From JAICKM01 sp050998805 (GTDB taxonomy: Bacteria > Chloroflexota > Chloroflexia > QHBQ01 > JAICKM01), in assembly GCA_050998805.1 (NCBI GenBank), contig JBPCPV010000025.1, positions 93,836 through 157,835 of the forward strand: DNA of 64,000 nucleotides, in the 5' to 3' direction. The notes beneath the pieces were generated by a model that did no database searches, was not told where the DNA came from, and saw nothing but the letters and a program-made list of their open reading frames with translations. Shown here piece after piece: positions 24,093 to 32,063 of the stretch. The position numbers and the translations under genes are program-made. Positions within the stretch are counted from its first letter, which is position 1. The number at the start of each line of letters is the position of its first letter.

Positions 24093-25562
24093 CTATCCGC
24101 TAACAAACTGCATCCGCACCTTGCCTACCTGGATCAGATCCCCGTTGTGCAGCAGCAACGGGTCGTTCGCCCGGATGCGTTTATCGTTGAGGAAGGTGCC
24201 GTTTTCCGAACCGAGATCCTCCAGGCTGTAGCCCTGGCCGTCAGCGACAACCTGGGCGTGCCGCCGCGAGACGTAGGCCGATGGGTCACTATAGGTCAGG
24301 TCAATATGCGGGAAGATCTGCCGCGACAGGCTCCGCCTGCCGATGACGAACGGGTTTTCGTTCGGCGCGATGCGCCGCTCCCAGAGCACGCCGCGAGGCC
24401 CCATGACCTGTAACCGCGCTGAGGGCCTCCCGGCGAGGCCGCCTCCACAGATCCCGCAAAACCGCGCACCGGCCTTGTTCCGGTAGCCGCAGTTCGGGCA
24501 GATCGGCACCTGCCCCGGTGTACTCACCGACGGGGCCGCGGGCACGGTGACGACAGGCGGAACCGGCGCGGAGATTACCGCCGGCGGTGGCTGCGGCGCA
24601 TTAATCACGACCGGTGGTTTCGCAGCCACCGGCGCGGCCTGCACGACCGGGGCCGGTATCGGAGAGGGGGCTGCCGCGACAACGCTTGAACCCGGCAACG
24701 GCTCAGGCTCCTTGAACGGTATGCCGTAGCATTGGCGGAGCTCCCGTTCCATTTCGAGCGCGTCTTGCGGGCGTTGGTCCATATCTCGCGCCATCGCCTT
24801 GATGATCAGCTGCTCAGTGTCGGGGGTCACCTGCGGGTTGAGATCGCGCAGGCTGGTCGGCGTGGTCGCCGGCGTCGGAGGTCGCCCGGTGAGCAGGTGG
24901 AAGAGCGTCGCCGCCAACGAGTATATATCCGAGCGCCCGTCGGTCTGCCCCTTGCCGAACTGCTCGAAGGGAGCGTAGGCTGCGGTACCCATCGAAACGG
25001 TGTCTTTGCGCTGCCCCACCTTGTACTTGCGGGCGATCCCGAAGTCGATCAACTTGACCTGGTAGTTCGGCATCACCATGATGTTCGCCGGCTTCACGTC
25101 CCGAAAGACGATCTGCGGCTTCTGCTCGTGCAGATACCGGAGCACTTGCGCGACTTGGATACCGTAGTAAAGGGCCTCCCGCTCGCCCATCGGCCTACCG
25201 CTCAACTGGTCGAGCTTCTTCTCAAGAGAGTCGCCCGGCACGAACTCCATCACCAGGTAAGGTCGCCCGTTCTCCTCGAAGGAGTCGCTGAATGTCGGCA
25301 TATTCGGGTGGGCAAGGTGCTTGAGAATGTCGGCCTCGCGCTCGAAGGAGTCTATAGCTTGCTTGCGCTCGGCGGCGGCATCCGGCGCTCCCGCCTCTCC
25401 ACTAGCCTCAGCCTCTGTCCGCATCTCCTTGACCGCGACCCGCACCCCGGGGTCGCGCGTGTCCTCCGCCAGATAGACCGCTCCCATGCCACCTCCCCCG
25501 AGCACCTTCAAGATCCGGTACCGGGAGTGCAATATAGACCCTAGAGGTAAGAAACCGTACAT
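24093..25562 (-). CDS. Serine/threonine protein kinase with zinc ribbon and FHA domain
   Basis: About 489 residues from ATG 25562; a TTG 21 bases upstream is a possible alternative. The kinase domain (about 12-275) is complete: GGGGMGAVYLAED, VAVKEMR, FRDVKPANIMVM (HRD is FRD), KLIDFGIARKYK, MGTAAYAPFEQF. A Pro/Ala/Val-rich linker follows (about 290-375) with no clear membrane helix. Next are a zinc ribbon (PICPNCGYRN, ARFCGICGGGL) and a C-terminal FHA domain (VIGRRSLSRQIFPHIDLTY, VSRRHAQVV, LEDLGSENGTFLNDKRI). With the FHA protein and the PP2C fusion it forms a kinase-reader-phosphatase set. Confidence 0.93.
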   Translation of the reverse strand: MYGFLPLGSILHSRYRILKVLGGGGMGAVYLAEDTRDPGVRVAVKEMRTEAEASGEAGAPDAAAERKQAIDSFEREADILKHLAHPNMPTFSDSFEENGRPYLVMEFVPGDSLEKKLDQLSGRPMGEREALYYGIQVAQVLRYLHEQKPQIVFRDVKPANIMVMPNYQVKLIDFGIARKYKVGQRKDTVSMGTAAYAPFEQFGKGQTDGRSDIYSLAATLFHLLTGRPPTPATTPTSLRDLNPQVTPDTEQLIIKAMARDMDQRPQDALEMERELRQCYGIPFKEPEPLPGSSVVAAAPSPIPAPVVQAAPVAAKPPVVINAPQPPPAVISAPVPPVVTVPAAPSVSTPGQVPICPNCGYRNKAGARFCGICGGGLAGRPSARLQVMGPRGVLWERRIAPNENPFVIGRRSLSRQIFPHIDLTYSDPSAYVSRRHAQVVADGQGYSLEDLGSENGTFLNDKRIRANDPLLLHNGDLIQVGKVRMQFVSG

Positions 25563-25678
25563 GGGAAAGAAGTATAAAGCCAAACCCCGATTGCGTCAAG
25601 CTAGGGCAACACCAAGCCGAGGGGCGGCTTTAGAGCGTCCCCCAGCTTGGATTAGACCGCGTCCATAAAGCTGCCTGT

Positions 25679-25701
25679 GTAGGAGCGGGTTTGAAACCCG
25701 C
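25679..25701. repeat. Dispersed 23-bp palindromic repeat, copy 2
   Basis: GTAGGAGC, then palindrome GCGGGTTT-G-AAACCCGC (25685-25701), between mscL and the kinase gene. Confidence 0.75.
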
Positions 25702-25736
25702 CCTCACACATCAGAAGCCCTTCTTAAGACGCGCTC

Positions 25737-26318
25737 TTAGATCGTTTGACGGCCAGCGGGGGATACTCCACCCTCCAGCTGCGACGTGCAGTTCGGGCAG
25801 CGGGTCGCTTGCCGCGGGATGTTCGATATACAGTACTGGCAGACTTTGGTGGTGACTTCGGGGGTCGAGGCTTTGCTCTGCGTGGTCATGCGGCCTACCG
25901 AGATCACGATCAGGTAGAGCACGGTGCCCACGATCAGGAAGGTAATCACCGCGTTGATGAATAGCCCGTAGTTGATCGTGGCCGCGCCTGCCGCCTTGGC
26001 CGCCGCTATATTCGGGTACGCCTTGTCCGACAGATTGATGAACAGGCTGGTGAAGTCTATCCCGCCCAGCAGCGCGCCGATCGGCGGCATGATGATGTCG
26101 TTGACCAGTGAGCTGACCACAGCGCCGAACGCCACGCCGATGATCACGGCAGTAGCCAGGTCGAATACGTTGCCCCGGAACAGGAACTCTTTGAGGCTTT
26201 TTGGCTTCTCACCGCTGCCCTCGCCTCCCTCCCCGGCCTTTTCCTGTAGCTTATCACGCAGGTCGTCGGCTCCTGGTGCGGCGCCTCCTGCCGGGGCCTG
26301 GTCTGTTGTATCAGCCAT
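25737..26318 (-). CDS. mscL: Large-conductance mechanosensitive channel with extra zinc ribbon
   Basis: 193 residues from ATG 26318 (GGAGGATAC before it); MscL is normally 130-150. A charged N-terminal extension (about 1-42) precedes the channel core (SLKEFLFRGNVFDLATAVIIGVAFGAVVSSLVNDIIMPPIGALLGG, quoted here only as landmark pieces SLKEFLFRGNV and NDIIMPPIGALLGG). The second helix (INAVITFLIVGTVLYLIVI) follows. The usual C-terminal helical bundle is replaced by a zinc ribbon (VCQYCISNIPRQATRCPNC). It opens on hypo-osmotic shock to release solutes. A minus-strand promoter is visible upstream. Confidence 0.93.
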   Translation of the reverse strand: MADTTDQAPAGGAAPGADDLRDKLQEKAGEGGEGSGEKPKSLKEFLFRGNVFDLATAVIIGVAFGAVVSSLVNDIIMPPIGALLGGIDFTSLFINLSDKAYPNIAAAKAAGAATINYGLFINAVITFLIVGTVLYLIVISVGRMTTQSKASTPEVTTKVCQYCISNIPRQATRCPNCTSQLEGGVSPAGRQTI

Positions 26319-26416
26319 ATCGTATCCTCCTCTTCGATGCAAAATCCACTACCGGAGATAGCCCAACGCCCGTCCCGATCGCCACCTCCGCACGCCGGAG
26401 GCGCTACGGCGAGCCA

Positions 26417-26445
26417 ATTGTTGCACAGTCGCACTTGTTTGTCAA
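26417..26445 (-). promoter_or_regulatory. Promoter of mscL
   Basis: On the minus strand: TTGACA (26445-26440), 17-base spacer, AACAAT (26422-26417). Confidence 0.55.
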
Positions 26446-26470
26446 TACCCCTCCGCTACTGTCTGAGATA

Positions 26471-26479
26471 TGGTATAAT
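26471..26479 (+). promoter_or_regulatory. Extended -10 promoter of the nfeD-like/flotillin operon
   Basis: TGGTATAAT; the expected transcript start is near 26486, about 64 bases before the GTG at 26550. Confidence 0.65.
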
Positions 26480-26549
26480 ATAGCAGGAAGCCGCTGTAAC
26501 CCGGCTCCCCTTGCTCGCGTATATAAAGGCGAACGGAAAGGACTCTCAG

Positions 26550-27332
26550 GTGTTTTTCGGCACGGATTGGCTCACAAACCTCTACATCGGCTGTTTCCTC
26601 TTCGGCTTATTCTTCACCGCAGTCGCGCTCTTCTTTAACCTCGGCCACTTCGGCGCGGCGCACGGCCACGTTGGGCACGCTGCTCACGGTCCGCACATCG
26701 GCGGGCATAGTCAGGCCGGGGCACACGGTCACACTGGCGCGCATGGGCACGGCGCTCAACATTCCTCCCCTGCCCACGGTCCTCTGCCGAATATCGCCGA
26801 GCAGATGGACTCGCTCAGTCCCCTCAACGTGCCGACGATCATGGCCTCTCTCACCTGGTTCGGCGGCTCCGGCTACATCTACCGCAACTCGCTCGGCTTC
26901 GACGGCACCACAAGCCTCCTGTTCGCGGTCGGCACCGCGCTCGTCGGGGGCTGGCTGCTCTTCCTGATCCTCAGCCGTGTGCTCTGGGCCGGACAGACGA
27001 TGCCGATGCGCCGCGCCGATTATTTTCTGCCCGGCACCCACGCCCGCGTCGTCAGCAGCATCGCCGCAGGCGGCACCGGCGAGATCGTCTTCATCAAGGG
27101 CGGCAGCCGCCGCGTCGAGGGCGCTCGCAGCGAGGACGGCACAGCCCTCCCGAAGGGGATCGAGGTCGTCATCGCCCGCTATGACAAGGGCCTGGCTTAT
27201 GTCCAACCCCTCGTCGGCCCCGCCGACACGCCGCCGGAGCTAGCCCTCGTGGACACGCTCCATGAAGAGACTACACAACCCCTGACCGCCGGACTCCCGG
27301 CCGTCACACACGATCTGAGGAACCGACAGTAG
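26550..27332 (+). CDS. NfeD-like membrane protein with His-rich loop
   Basis: 260 residues from the GTG at 26550, chosen because AAAGGA lies about 9 bases upstream. Membrane helices are at about 9-30 and about 110-145. Between them is a hydrophilic loop extremely rich in His and Gly (HGHVGHAAHGPHIGGHSQ and on), a possible metal-binding stretch. The C-terminal OB-fold (PGTHARVVSSIAAGGTGEIVF, GIEVVIARYDKGLAYVQPL) is NfeD-like. NfeD proteins are genetic partners of flotillins, and the flotillin gene follows after 49 bases. Confidence 0.85.
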   Translation: MFFGTDWLTNLYIGCFLFGLFFTAVALFFNLGHFGAAHGHVGHAAHGPHIGGHSQAGAHGHTGAHGHGAQHSSPAHGPLPNIAEQMDSLSPLNVPTIMASLTWFGGSGYIYRNSLGFDGTTSLLFAVGTALVGGWLLFLILSRVLWAGQTMPMRRADYFLPGTHARVVSSIAAGGTGEIVFIKGGSRRVEGARSEDGTALPKGIEVVIARYDKGLAYVQPLVGPADTPPELALVDTLHEETTQPLTAGLPAVTHDLRNRQ

Positions 27333-27381
27333 CGCTCCCCCGAAAGGAGCGTGTCATGTCATGTAAGGAGATTAAGTACAG

Positions 27382-28905
27382 ATGGACCTCACATGGTTTA
27401 TCGTCGCCGGCTTAGTATTCGTTTTCTTCGCCGCGCTGATCCTGGTCACGAGTATGTTCCGCAAGGTCGGCCCGAACGAAGCCCTGATCGTCTATGGCCT
27501 CGGCATGAAGGAGCCGCGCGTCGTCAAGGGCGGCGGCACGATCGTCGTGCCGATGGTGCAGACCGCGCGCAGCCTCTCGCTCGAGCTGATGTCGTTCGAC
27601 GTTGCCCCCACCCAAGACCTCTACACTCGCCAGGGCGTCGCCGTCACGGTCGAGGCGGTGGCCCAGATCAAGGTGAAGAGCGACCCCGAAAGTATACGAA
27701 CCGCCTCCGAGCAGTTCCTCAACAAAACACCCCAAGAGCGCGAGAACCTGATCCGGCTCGTGATGGAGGGCCACTTGCGCGGCATCGTCGGCCAGCTCTC
27801 TGTCGAGGAGATCGTCAAGCAGCCCGAGATGGTCGCTGACAAGATGCGCGCGACCTCAGCCGAGGACATGGCGAAGATGGGCCTCGAGATCATCTCCTTC
27901 ACCATCAAGGATGTGCGCGACCAGAACGACTACATCGTGAACATGAGCAAGCCCGAGAACGCGGCTATCCGGCGGGCCGCCGCCATCGCCGAGGCCGAAG
28001 CCAGCCGCGACATCGCCATGCGCCAGGCGCAGACGATGCGCGAGGCGTCGGTCGCCAAAGCACAGGCCGACCAGGAGCGCGTGATCGCCGAGACCGCCTC
28101 CTCAACCAAGCAGGCCGAGGCCCAGCGCGACCTCGAAGTTGCCCGCGCCGATTACACCGCGAAGGTCCAGAGGCAGAAGGCCGCCTCCGACAAGGCTTAC
28201 GACATCGAGTCGAGCGTGCAGCAGCAGCAGGTGGTCGCCGCCCAGGTCGGCATCGAGCGCGTGCAGCGCGAAGAGCAGATCAAGGTCCAGGACGCCGAGA
28301 TCCTCCGCGTTGAGCGTGAACTGATCGCCACGGTGCTCAAGCAGGCCGAGATCGAAAAGAAGCGCGTCGAGACCCTCGCCGATGCCGAGCGCCAGCGCCG
28401 CATCCTCGAGGCGCAGGGCGCAGCCGAGGCCGTGAGGCTCGGCGGCGGCGGCCAGGCCGACGCCAGCCGCGTGCAGGGCCTCGCCGACGCCGACGTTATC
28501 CGCGCCCGTGGGCAGGCCGAGGCCGATGCGATGCACATGCGGGCCGGAGCGTTCAAGGAGTATAACGAGGCTGCCGTTCTCGATAAGCTCATCAGCACCA
28601 TGCCCGAGGTGATCGGCAACATCAGCAGGCCCCTCAGCCAGGTGGACAAGATCACCATCGTCTCTACCGGCGACGGCAGCAACGGCATGGGCGCACATCA
28701 GCTCACCGGGGACATCACCCGCATCGTGGCCCAGTTCCCCGCGCTCGTCGAAACCCTCACCGGCGTCAAACTCAGCGACCTGATGAGCCGCGTCGCCGGC
28801 CTCGACACCGCTCCGCCGCCCACCGGCAACGGGCACAGCACTGACAGCAGCATCATCGAGGGCAAGGCCATCGTCGGCGCTCCACCCCCAGACAAAAAGC
28901 CGTAG
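27382..28905 (+). CDS. floT: Flotillin-like SPFH domain protein
   Basis: 507 residues. An N-terminal membrane helix (FIVAGLVFVFFAALILVTSMF) is followed by the SPFH domain (about 30-200: KVGPNEALIVYGLG, KGGGTIVVPMVQTARSLSLELMSF, EHLRG-type GHLRGIVGQLSVEEIV). A long Ala/Glu coiled coil (about 200-400, AEAEASRDIAMRQAQTM) gives oligomerisation. The C-terminal region contains EVIGNISRPLSQVDKITIV, a family hallmark. It scaffolds membrane microdomains; it is paired with the upstream NfeD-like gene. Confidence 0.95.
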   Translation: MDLTWFIVAGLVFVFFAALILVTSMFRKVGPNEALIVYGLGMKEPRVVKGGGTIVVPMVQTARSLSLELMSFDVAPTQDLYTRQGVAVTVEAVAQIKVKSDPESIRTASEQFLNKTPQERENLIRLVMEGHLRGIVGQLSVEEIVKQPEMVADKMRATSAEDMAKMGLEIISFTIKDVRDQNDYIVNMSKPENAAIRRAAAIAEAEASRDIAMRQAQTMREASVAKAQADQERVIAETASSTKQAEAQRDLEVARADYTAKVQRQKAASDKAYDIESSVQQQQVVAAQVGIERVQREEQIKVQDAEILRVERELIATVLKQAEIEKKRVETLADAERQRRILEAQGAAEAVRLGGGGQADASRVQGLADADVIRARGQAEADAMHMRAGAFKEYNEAAVLDKLISTMPEVIGNISRPLSQVDKITIVSTGDGSNGMGAHQLTGDITRIVAQFPALVETLTGVKLSDLMSRVAGLDTAPPPTGNGHSTDSSIIEGKAIVGAPPPDKKP

Positions 28906-28924
28906 GACACTGCCTGCTCCGCAT

Positions 28925-28953
28925 TTGACACTCCGATCAAGAAGCCGTATAAT
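28925..28953 (+). promoter_or_regulatory. Consensus promoter of the rpmH-rnpA-yidC operon
   Basis: TTGACA (28925-28930), 17-base spacer, TATAAT (28948-28953), about 58 bases before the rpmH ATG. Perfect consensus. Confidence 0.85.
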
Positions 28954-29017
28954 GGGCAAGTATATCGCGGACCGACACAACACTGTCATATGACGACAAG
29001 GGAGTACCTAACCGTTA

Positions 29018-29179
29018 ATGCCTAAGCGTACTTACCAGCCGAAGCGCATACCGCGCAAGCGCGAACACGGGTTTATGAAGAGAATGGCGAGCCGCGGAGG
29101 CCGCGCAGTCCTCGCCGCACGCCGGCTCAAGGGCCGCTATCGCCTCACAATCGCCGGCGAACAGAAAGGCCCTCGCTAA
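29018..29179 (+). CDS. rpmH: 50S ribosomal protein L34
   Basis: 53 residues. MPKRTYQPKRIPRKREHGFM and the following KRMASRGGRAVLAARRLKGR are the L34 signature. The C-terminus LTIAGEQKGPR is slightly longer than usual. AAGGGAG lies about 16 bases upstream. It opens the conserved rpmH-rnpA-yidD-yidC-jag-mnmE order. Confidence 0.97.
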   Translation: MPKRTYQPKRIPRKREHGFMKRMASRGGRAVLAARRLKGRYRLTIAGEQKGPR

Positions 29180-29231
29180 AATCCGCTTCACGCGGGAGCA
29201 CCGCCTGTCGCGGGCGGGCGATATAGAGCGG

Positions 29232-29567
29232 GTGCGCCGCGCGGGCCGCGCGTGGAGCGTGGGCCCACTGGTGCTGGTTGTGGCCCCCGGTCAGCCCGGC
29301 GCGCCGACCCGCATGGCGGTCATCGCCGGCAAGAAGGTCGGAAGCTCGGTCGAACGCAACCTCAGCAAGCGGCGCTTGCGTGAAGCCTTTCGGGGTCGGC
29401 TTCCGTATATAAAGAAAGGCTGGGATCTGCTGCTCATAGCGCGCCCCAGCATCCTGCAATCCGACTTCCGCCGCGTCGAGGCGGCATTGGCCGAGAGCCT
29501 GAAACGGGCGCACTTGTATGAAGAAACCGGCGATGTGGTTGATACGCCTCTACCAGAGGACAATTAG
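29232..29567 (+). CDS. rnpA: Ribonuclease P protein component (5' end uncertain)
   Basis: From GTG 29232 the frame gives 111 residues. KKVGSSVERNLSKRRLREAFR is the RNase P protein RNR signature, and IARPSILQSDFRRVEAAL follows. Homology clearly continues upstream of this GTG: codons from 29178 read KIRFTREHRLSRAGDIERV, the conserved N-terminal helix region. In that stretch there is no ATG, GTG or TTG back to an in-frame TGA at 29076. The true start may be a rare codon (ATC at 29181) or the protein may begin by another mechanism. It partners the RNase P RNA in tRNA 5' maturation. Confidence 0.9.
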   Translation: MRRAGRAWSVGPLVLVVAPGQPGAPTRMAVIAGKKVGSSVERNLSKRRLREAFRGRLPYIKKGWDLLLIARPSILQSDFRRVEAALAESLKRAHLYEETGDVVDTPLPEDN

Positions 29568-29727
29568 CCGAGCGTTGCCGCCGAGTTGTAGGTTCGTGCC
29601 AAGCTGCTCGGAATACGGCTACCAGGCCATCGAGAAGTACGGTTTTCTTAGAGGCTCAGTAATGGCCGGTTGGCGCATCTTGCGCTGCAACCCCTACAAT
29701 GACGGCGGGTTCGACCCCGTTCCCTGA
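29518..29727 (+). CDS. yidD: Membrane protein insertion efficiency factor YidD
   Basis: 69 residues. MWLIRLYQRTISRALPPSCRFVPSCSEYGYQAIEKYG and GWRILRCNPYNDGGFDPVP pieces are the full YidD signature, with conserved Cys residues and an amphipathic start. It assists Sec/YidC-dependent insertion. It overlaps the end of rnpA by 50 bases, which is common for this pair. Confidence 0.96.
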   Translation: MKKPAMWLIRLYQRTISRALPPSCRFVPSCSEYGYQAIEKYGFLRGSVMAGWRILRCNPYNDGGFDPVP

Positions 29728-29754
29728 CCGGGGTATTCTTAAGGAGCATTTTGG

Positions 29755-30897
29755 GTGGGAATTGACGTTCCGGGCTGGATACAAGTTGTACAGTTGCTCA
29801 AAGGATTGCTGCAAGCGATCAACTCTGTAGTCGGCAGTCCCGGTATAGCCATCATTATCTTTACGTTCATCGTCAAGACGGCGATGCTGCCGCTTACCCT
29901 CAAATCGTTCCGCTCCATGCGGCAGATGCAGCGCATCCAGCCACTCATCAAAGAGGTCAACAAGCGGTACAAAGACGACAAGACCAAGCAGCAAGCCGAG
30001 GTCATGCGCGTCTACAAGGAACACGGCGTGAACCCCGCAGGCGGCTGCCTGCCGGCCCTCATCCAAATGCCGATTTTCTTCGCCCTCTCCCAGGCGCTCT
30101 ACGAGCTGGTCGGCCTCCGCCCACCCGTCCACGGCGACCCCAGCTTCACCCACGCCTTCCTCTGGGTGCCGAGCCTAGCCCACGCAGACCCGCTCTTTAT
30201 CTGGCCGGTCGTCTCCGCGTTCCTCCAGTTCATCAACACCCGTGTCTCCCAACCCTACGGCGTCAACAAGAACATGGACTCGCAGCAGGCCATGACGAAC
30301 AATATCATGCAGTTCATGCCGGTAATGATGCTCGTCTTCTATTCCAACTTCCCGGCAGGCGCGGTGATCTACTGGACCTTCCAGGCGCTCTTCGGCATCG
30401 TCCAGACCTATTTCGTCAACGGCTTCGGCACTCTGCCCGACCTTCCGGGCCTCCACTGGCTCCCCAAGAAGCCGCTGCCCGTGCCCACGCCCAGGATCCT
30501 CGAGGAAGTGGCCGAGATCGACGCCCGCGCCGACACCGAGAAGCGCCCCGCCCGCGTGAGCAAACCCGTGATTGCGGTTGCGGCAGCCTCCGGCGGCGCT
30601 GCCGCCGCCTATCGTCTCCCCGATAGACGCCCGCAGATCGCCACCAACGGCAATACCGACGGCAACCGCCGCAAAGGCTTCATGGAGAAGATGATGGAGC
30701 AGGCCCAGGCCCTTGCCGCCGAGCAGGAGCGCGTCAAGCAAGAGGCTGCCGCAGCCCGCGCCGCAGAGAGCGAGGCAGTAGAAGCCACAGACGGCAACGG
30801 CTTCAAGGCTAAAGTCGGCGGCAACGGCTCCGGCATGGAAAGCGCCGAGATGCCGACCGCCGCCACTCTACCCGCCAAGCGAAAAAACAGACGCTAA
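29755..30897 (+). CDS. yidC: Membrane protein insertase YidC/Oxa1
   Basis: 380 residues from a GTG start (AAGGAGC upstream). The YidC core is complete: IIFTFIVKTAMLPLTLKSFRSM, RIQPLIKEVNKRYKDDK, the GVNPAGGCLPALIQMPIFFALSQAL motif, and later helices ending WTFQALFGIVQTYFV. There is no large N-terminal periplasmic domain, as in Gram-positive and Chloroflexota forms. The C-terminus (about 260-380) is a long charged, Ala-rich tail ending KRKNRR, suited to ribosome contact. Confidence 0.97.
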   Translation: MGIDVPGWIQVVQLLKGLLQAINSVVGSPGIAIIIFTFIVKTAMLPLTLKSFRSMRQMQRIQPLIKEVNKRYKDDKTKQQAEVMRVYKEHGVNPAGGCLPALIQMPIFFALSQALYELVGLRPPVHGDPSFTHAFLWVPSLAHADPLFIWPVVSAFLQFINTRVSQPYGVNKNMDSQQAMTNNIMQFMPVMMLVFYSNFPAGAVIYWTFQALFGIVQTYFVNGFGTLPDLPGLHWLPKKPLPVPTPRILEEVAEIDARADTEKRPARVSKPVIAVAAASGGAAAAYRLPDRRPQIATNGNTDGNRRKGFMEKMMEQAQALAAEQERVKQEAAAARAAESEAVEATDGNGFKAKVGGNGSGMESAEMPTAATLPAKRKNRR

Positions 30898-30921
30898 AGC
30901 CAACGGAGGAAGAATACCCCC

Positions 30922-32040
30922 ATGACAATGCGACAGGTTGAGATCCAGGCACGCAGCGTTGACGAGGCCGTGCGCCTGGCTCTTGAGCAGTTGGGCCGCA
31001 CCCGCGAACAGGTTGATGTCCAGGTCGTCAGCGGTGCCGAGACCGGCAGCGACGACGACGAGGTACTGGTACGTGTGACCGCACGCGAGCAACTCTCCGG
31101 CACCCGCGCCCGCCCGCCCATACGCGAAGCCCAGCCTCCTCCCGCCGCCGAGATCGAGGAAGAGGATAGCCCAGACCGCCCGCCGCCCGGCAACAGCCGC
31201 TTCGAGCCTGCCCGCCCGCCCGCTCCCCGCGGCAACGAACGCTACCCCGCCCCGCCGCCCAGCAACAGCCGCTTCGACCGCAGCCGCCCCCCCGGCGGCC
31301 CGCCATCCCGACGGCCCCTAGCCCCCCCACGCGGCAACGAACGCTTCGACCGCCCCCAGCGGGGCGGCAACCAACGCTTCGACCGATTCGACCGCGACCG
31401 CCCGCCGCGCGGCAACGAACGCCTCGACCGGCCCTACACCGGCTCGGAGCCGCTGCCCCTCGGCGAGATCACCATTGACGCCGCCCTCGAGCCGATGCGC
31501 GAGAACGACGAGCGCAGCTTCGACACCCCTGCCGATGCCGTCGCCCCCGTCGCCGCCGAGATCCTCCAGAAGCTGCTCGTCGGTATGAGCTTCCGGGGCG
31601 GCATCACCCGCCACGACCCCCAGGCCGAGGCTGAGGTCAACTCCGGCGACACCGATCCCTCTGTCGTGCTCAACATCACCGGCCTCTCCGAGGACGACCA
31701 GGAGCTGCTTACCGGTCGGCGCGGAGAAAACCTGACCGCGCTACAGTTCATGGTGAATCTCATGCTCGGCGCACAGACCGACCTCTGGGCACGCATCGTC
31801 GTGGATGTGGACGGATACCGCATCAAACGCCGCGCCGCCCTTAACATGATCGCCGAGCGCGCCGCCGAGCGCGTGATCGAGCAGGGCACGCCATATCCTC
31901 TCGAACCGATGTCGCCCTATGATCGCCGCCTTGTCCATATCGCCCTCTCCGAACACCCCCAGGTGATGACCGAAAGCACCGGCGAAGGCGAGGAGCGCCG
32001 CGTCGTCGTCATGCGCCGCGACGAGGCCGACGGTCAGTAG
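30922..32040 (+). CDS. jag: Jag/KhpB (EloR) RNA-binding protein with long Arg/Pro linker
   Basis: 372 residues. The Jag_N domain (about 1-45, VEIQARSVDEAVRLALEQLG) is followed by a linker of roughly 150 residues rich in Arg/Pro/Asn with repeated GNERFDR/NSRFDR units. Next is a KH domain (about 235-300: VVLNITGLSEDDQELLTGRRGENLTALQFMVNLML in two pieces). The C-terminal R3H domain (about 310-372: RRAALNMIAERAAERVI, SPYDRRLVHIALSEHPQVMTES) completes it. It binds RNA and in Firmicutes works with KhpA in cell elongation. It lies 24 bases after yidC. Confidence 0.95.
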   Translation: MTMRQVEIQARSVDEAVRLALEQLGRTREQVDVQVVSGAETGSDDDEVLVRVTAREQLSGTRARPPIREAQPPPAAEIEEEDSPDRPPPGNSRFEPARPPAPRGNERYPAPPPSNSRFDRSRPPGGPPSRRPLAPPRGNERFDRPQRGGNQRFDRFDRDRPPRGNERLDRPYTGSEPLPLGEITIDAALEPMRENDERSFDTPADAVAPVAAEILQKLLVGMSFRGGITRHDPQAEAEVNSGDTDPSVVLNITGLSEDDQELLTGRRGENLTALQFMVNLMLGAQTDLWARIVVDVDGYRIKRRAALNMIAERAAERVIEQGTPYPLEPMSPYDRRLVHIALSEHPQVMTESTGEGEERRVVVMRRDEADGQ

Positions 32041-32058
32041 GCAGTAGGCGGTAGGCAG
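32035..32058. repeat. GCAGTAG-family heptamer repeat
   Basis: CAGTAG-GCAGTAG-GCGGTAG-GCAG, starting within the jag stop codon region and ending 5 bases before the PfkB-family start. Confidence 0.65.
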
Positions 32059-32063
32059 CTTAC

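Noticed and set aside
28102..28989. Long open frame antisense to flotillin
   Set aside because: Low-complexity Ala/Gly/Leu/Asp composition is a shadow of the GC-rich coiled-coil coding strand; no start context or homology.
30609..30897. Gene antisense to the yidC tail
   Set aside because: Only a shadow of the Ala-rich C-terminus of YidC.
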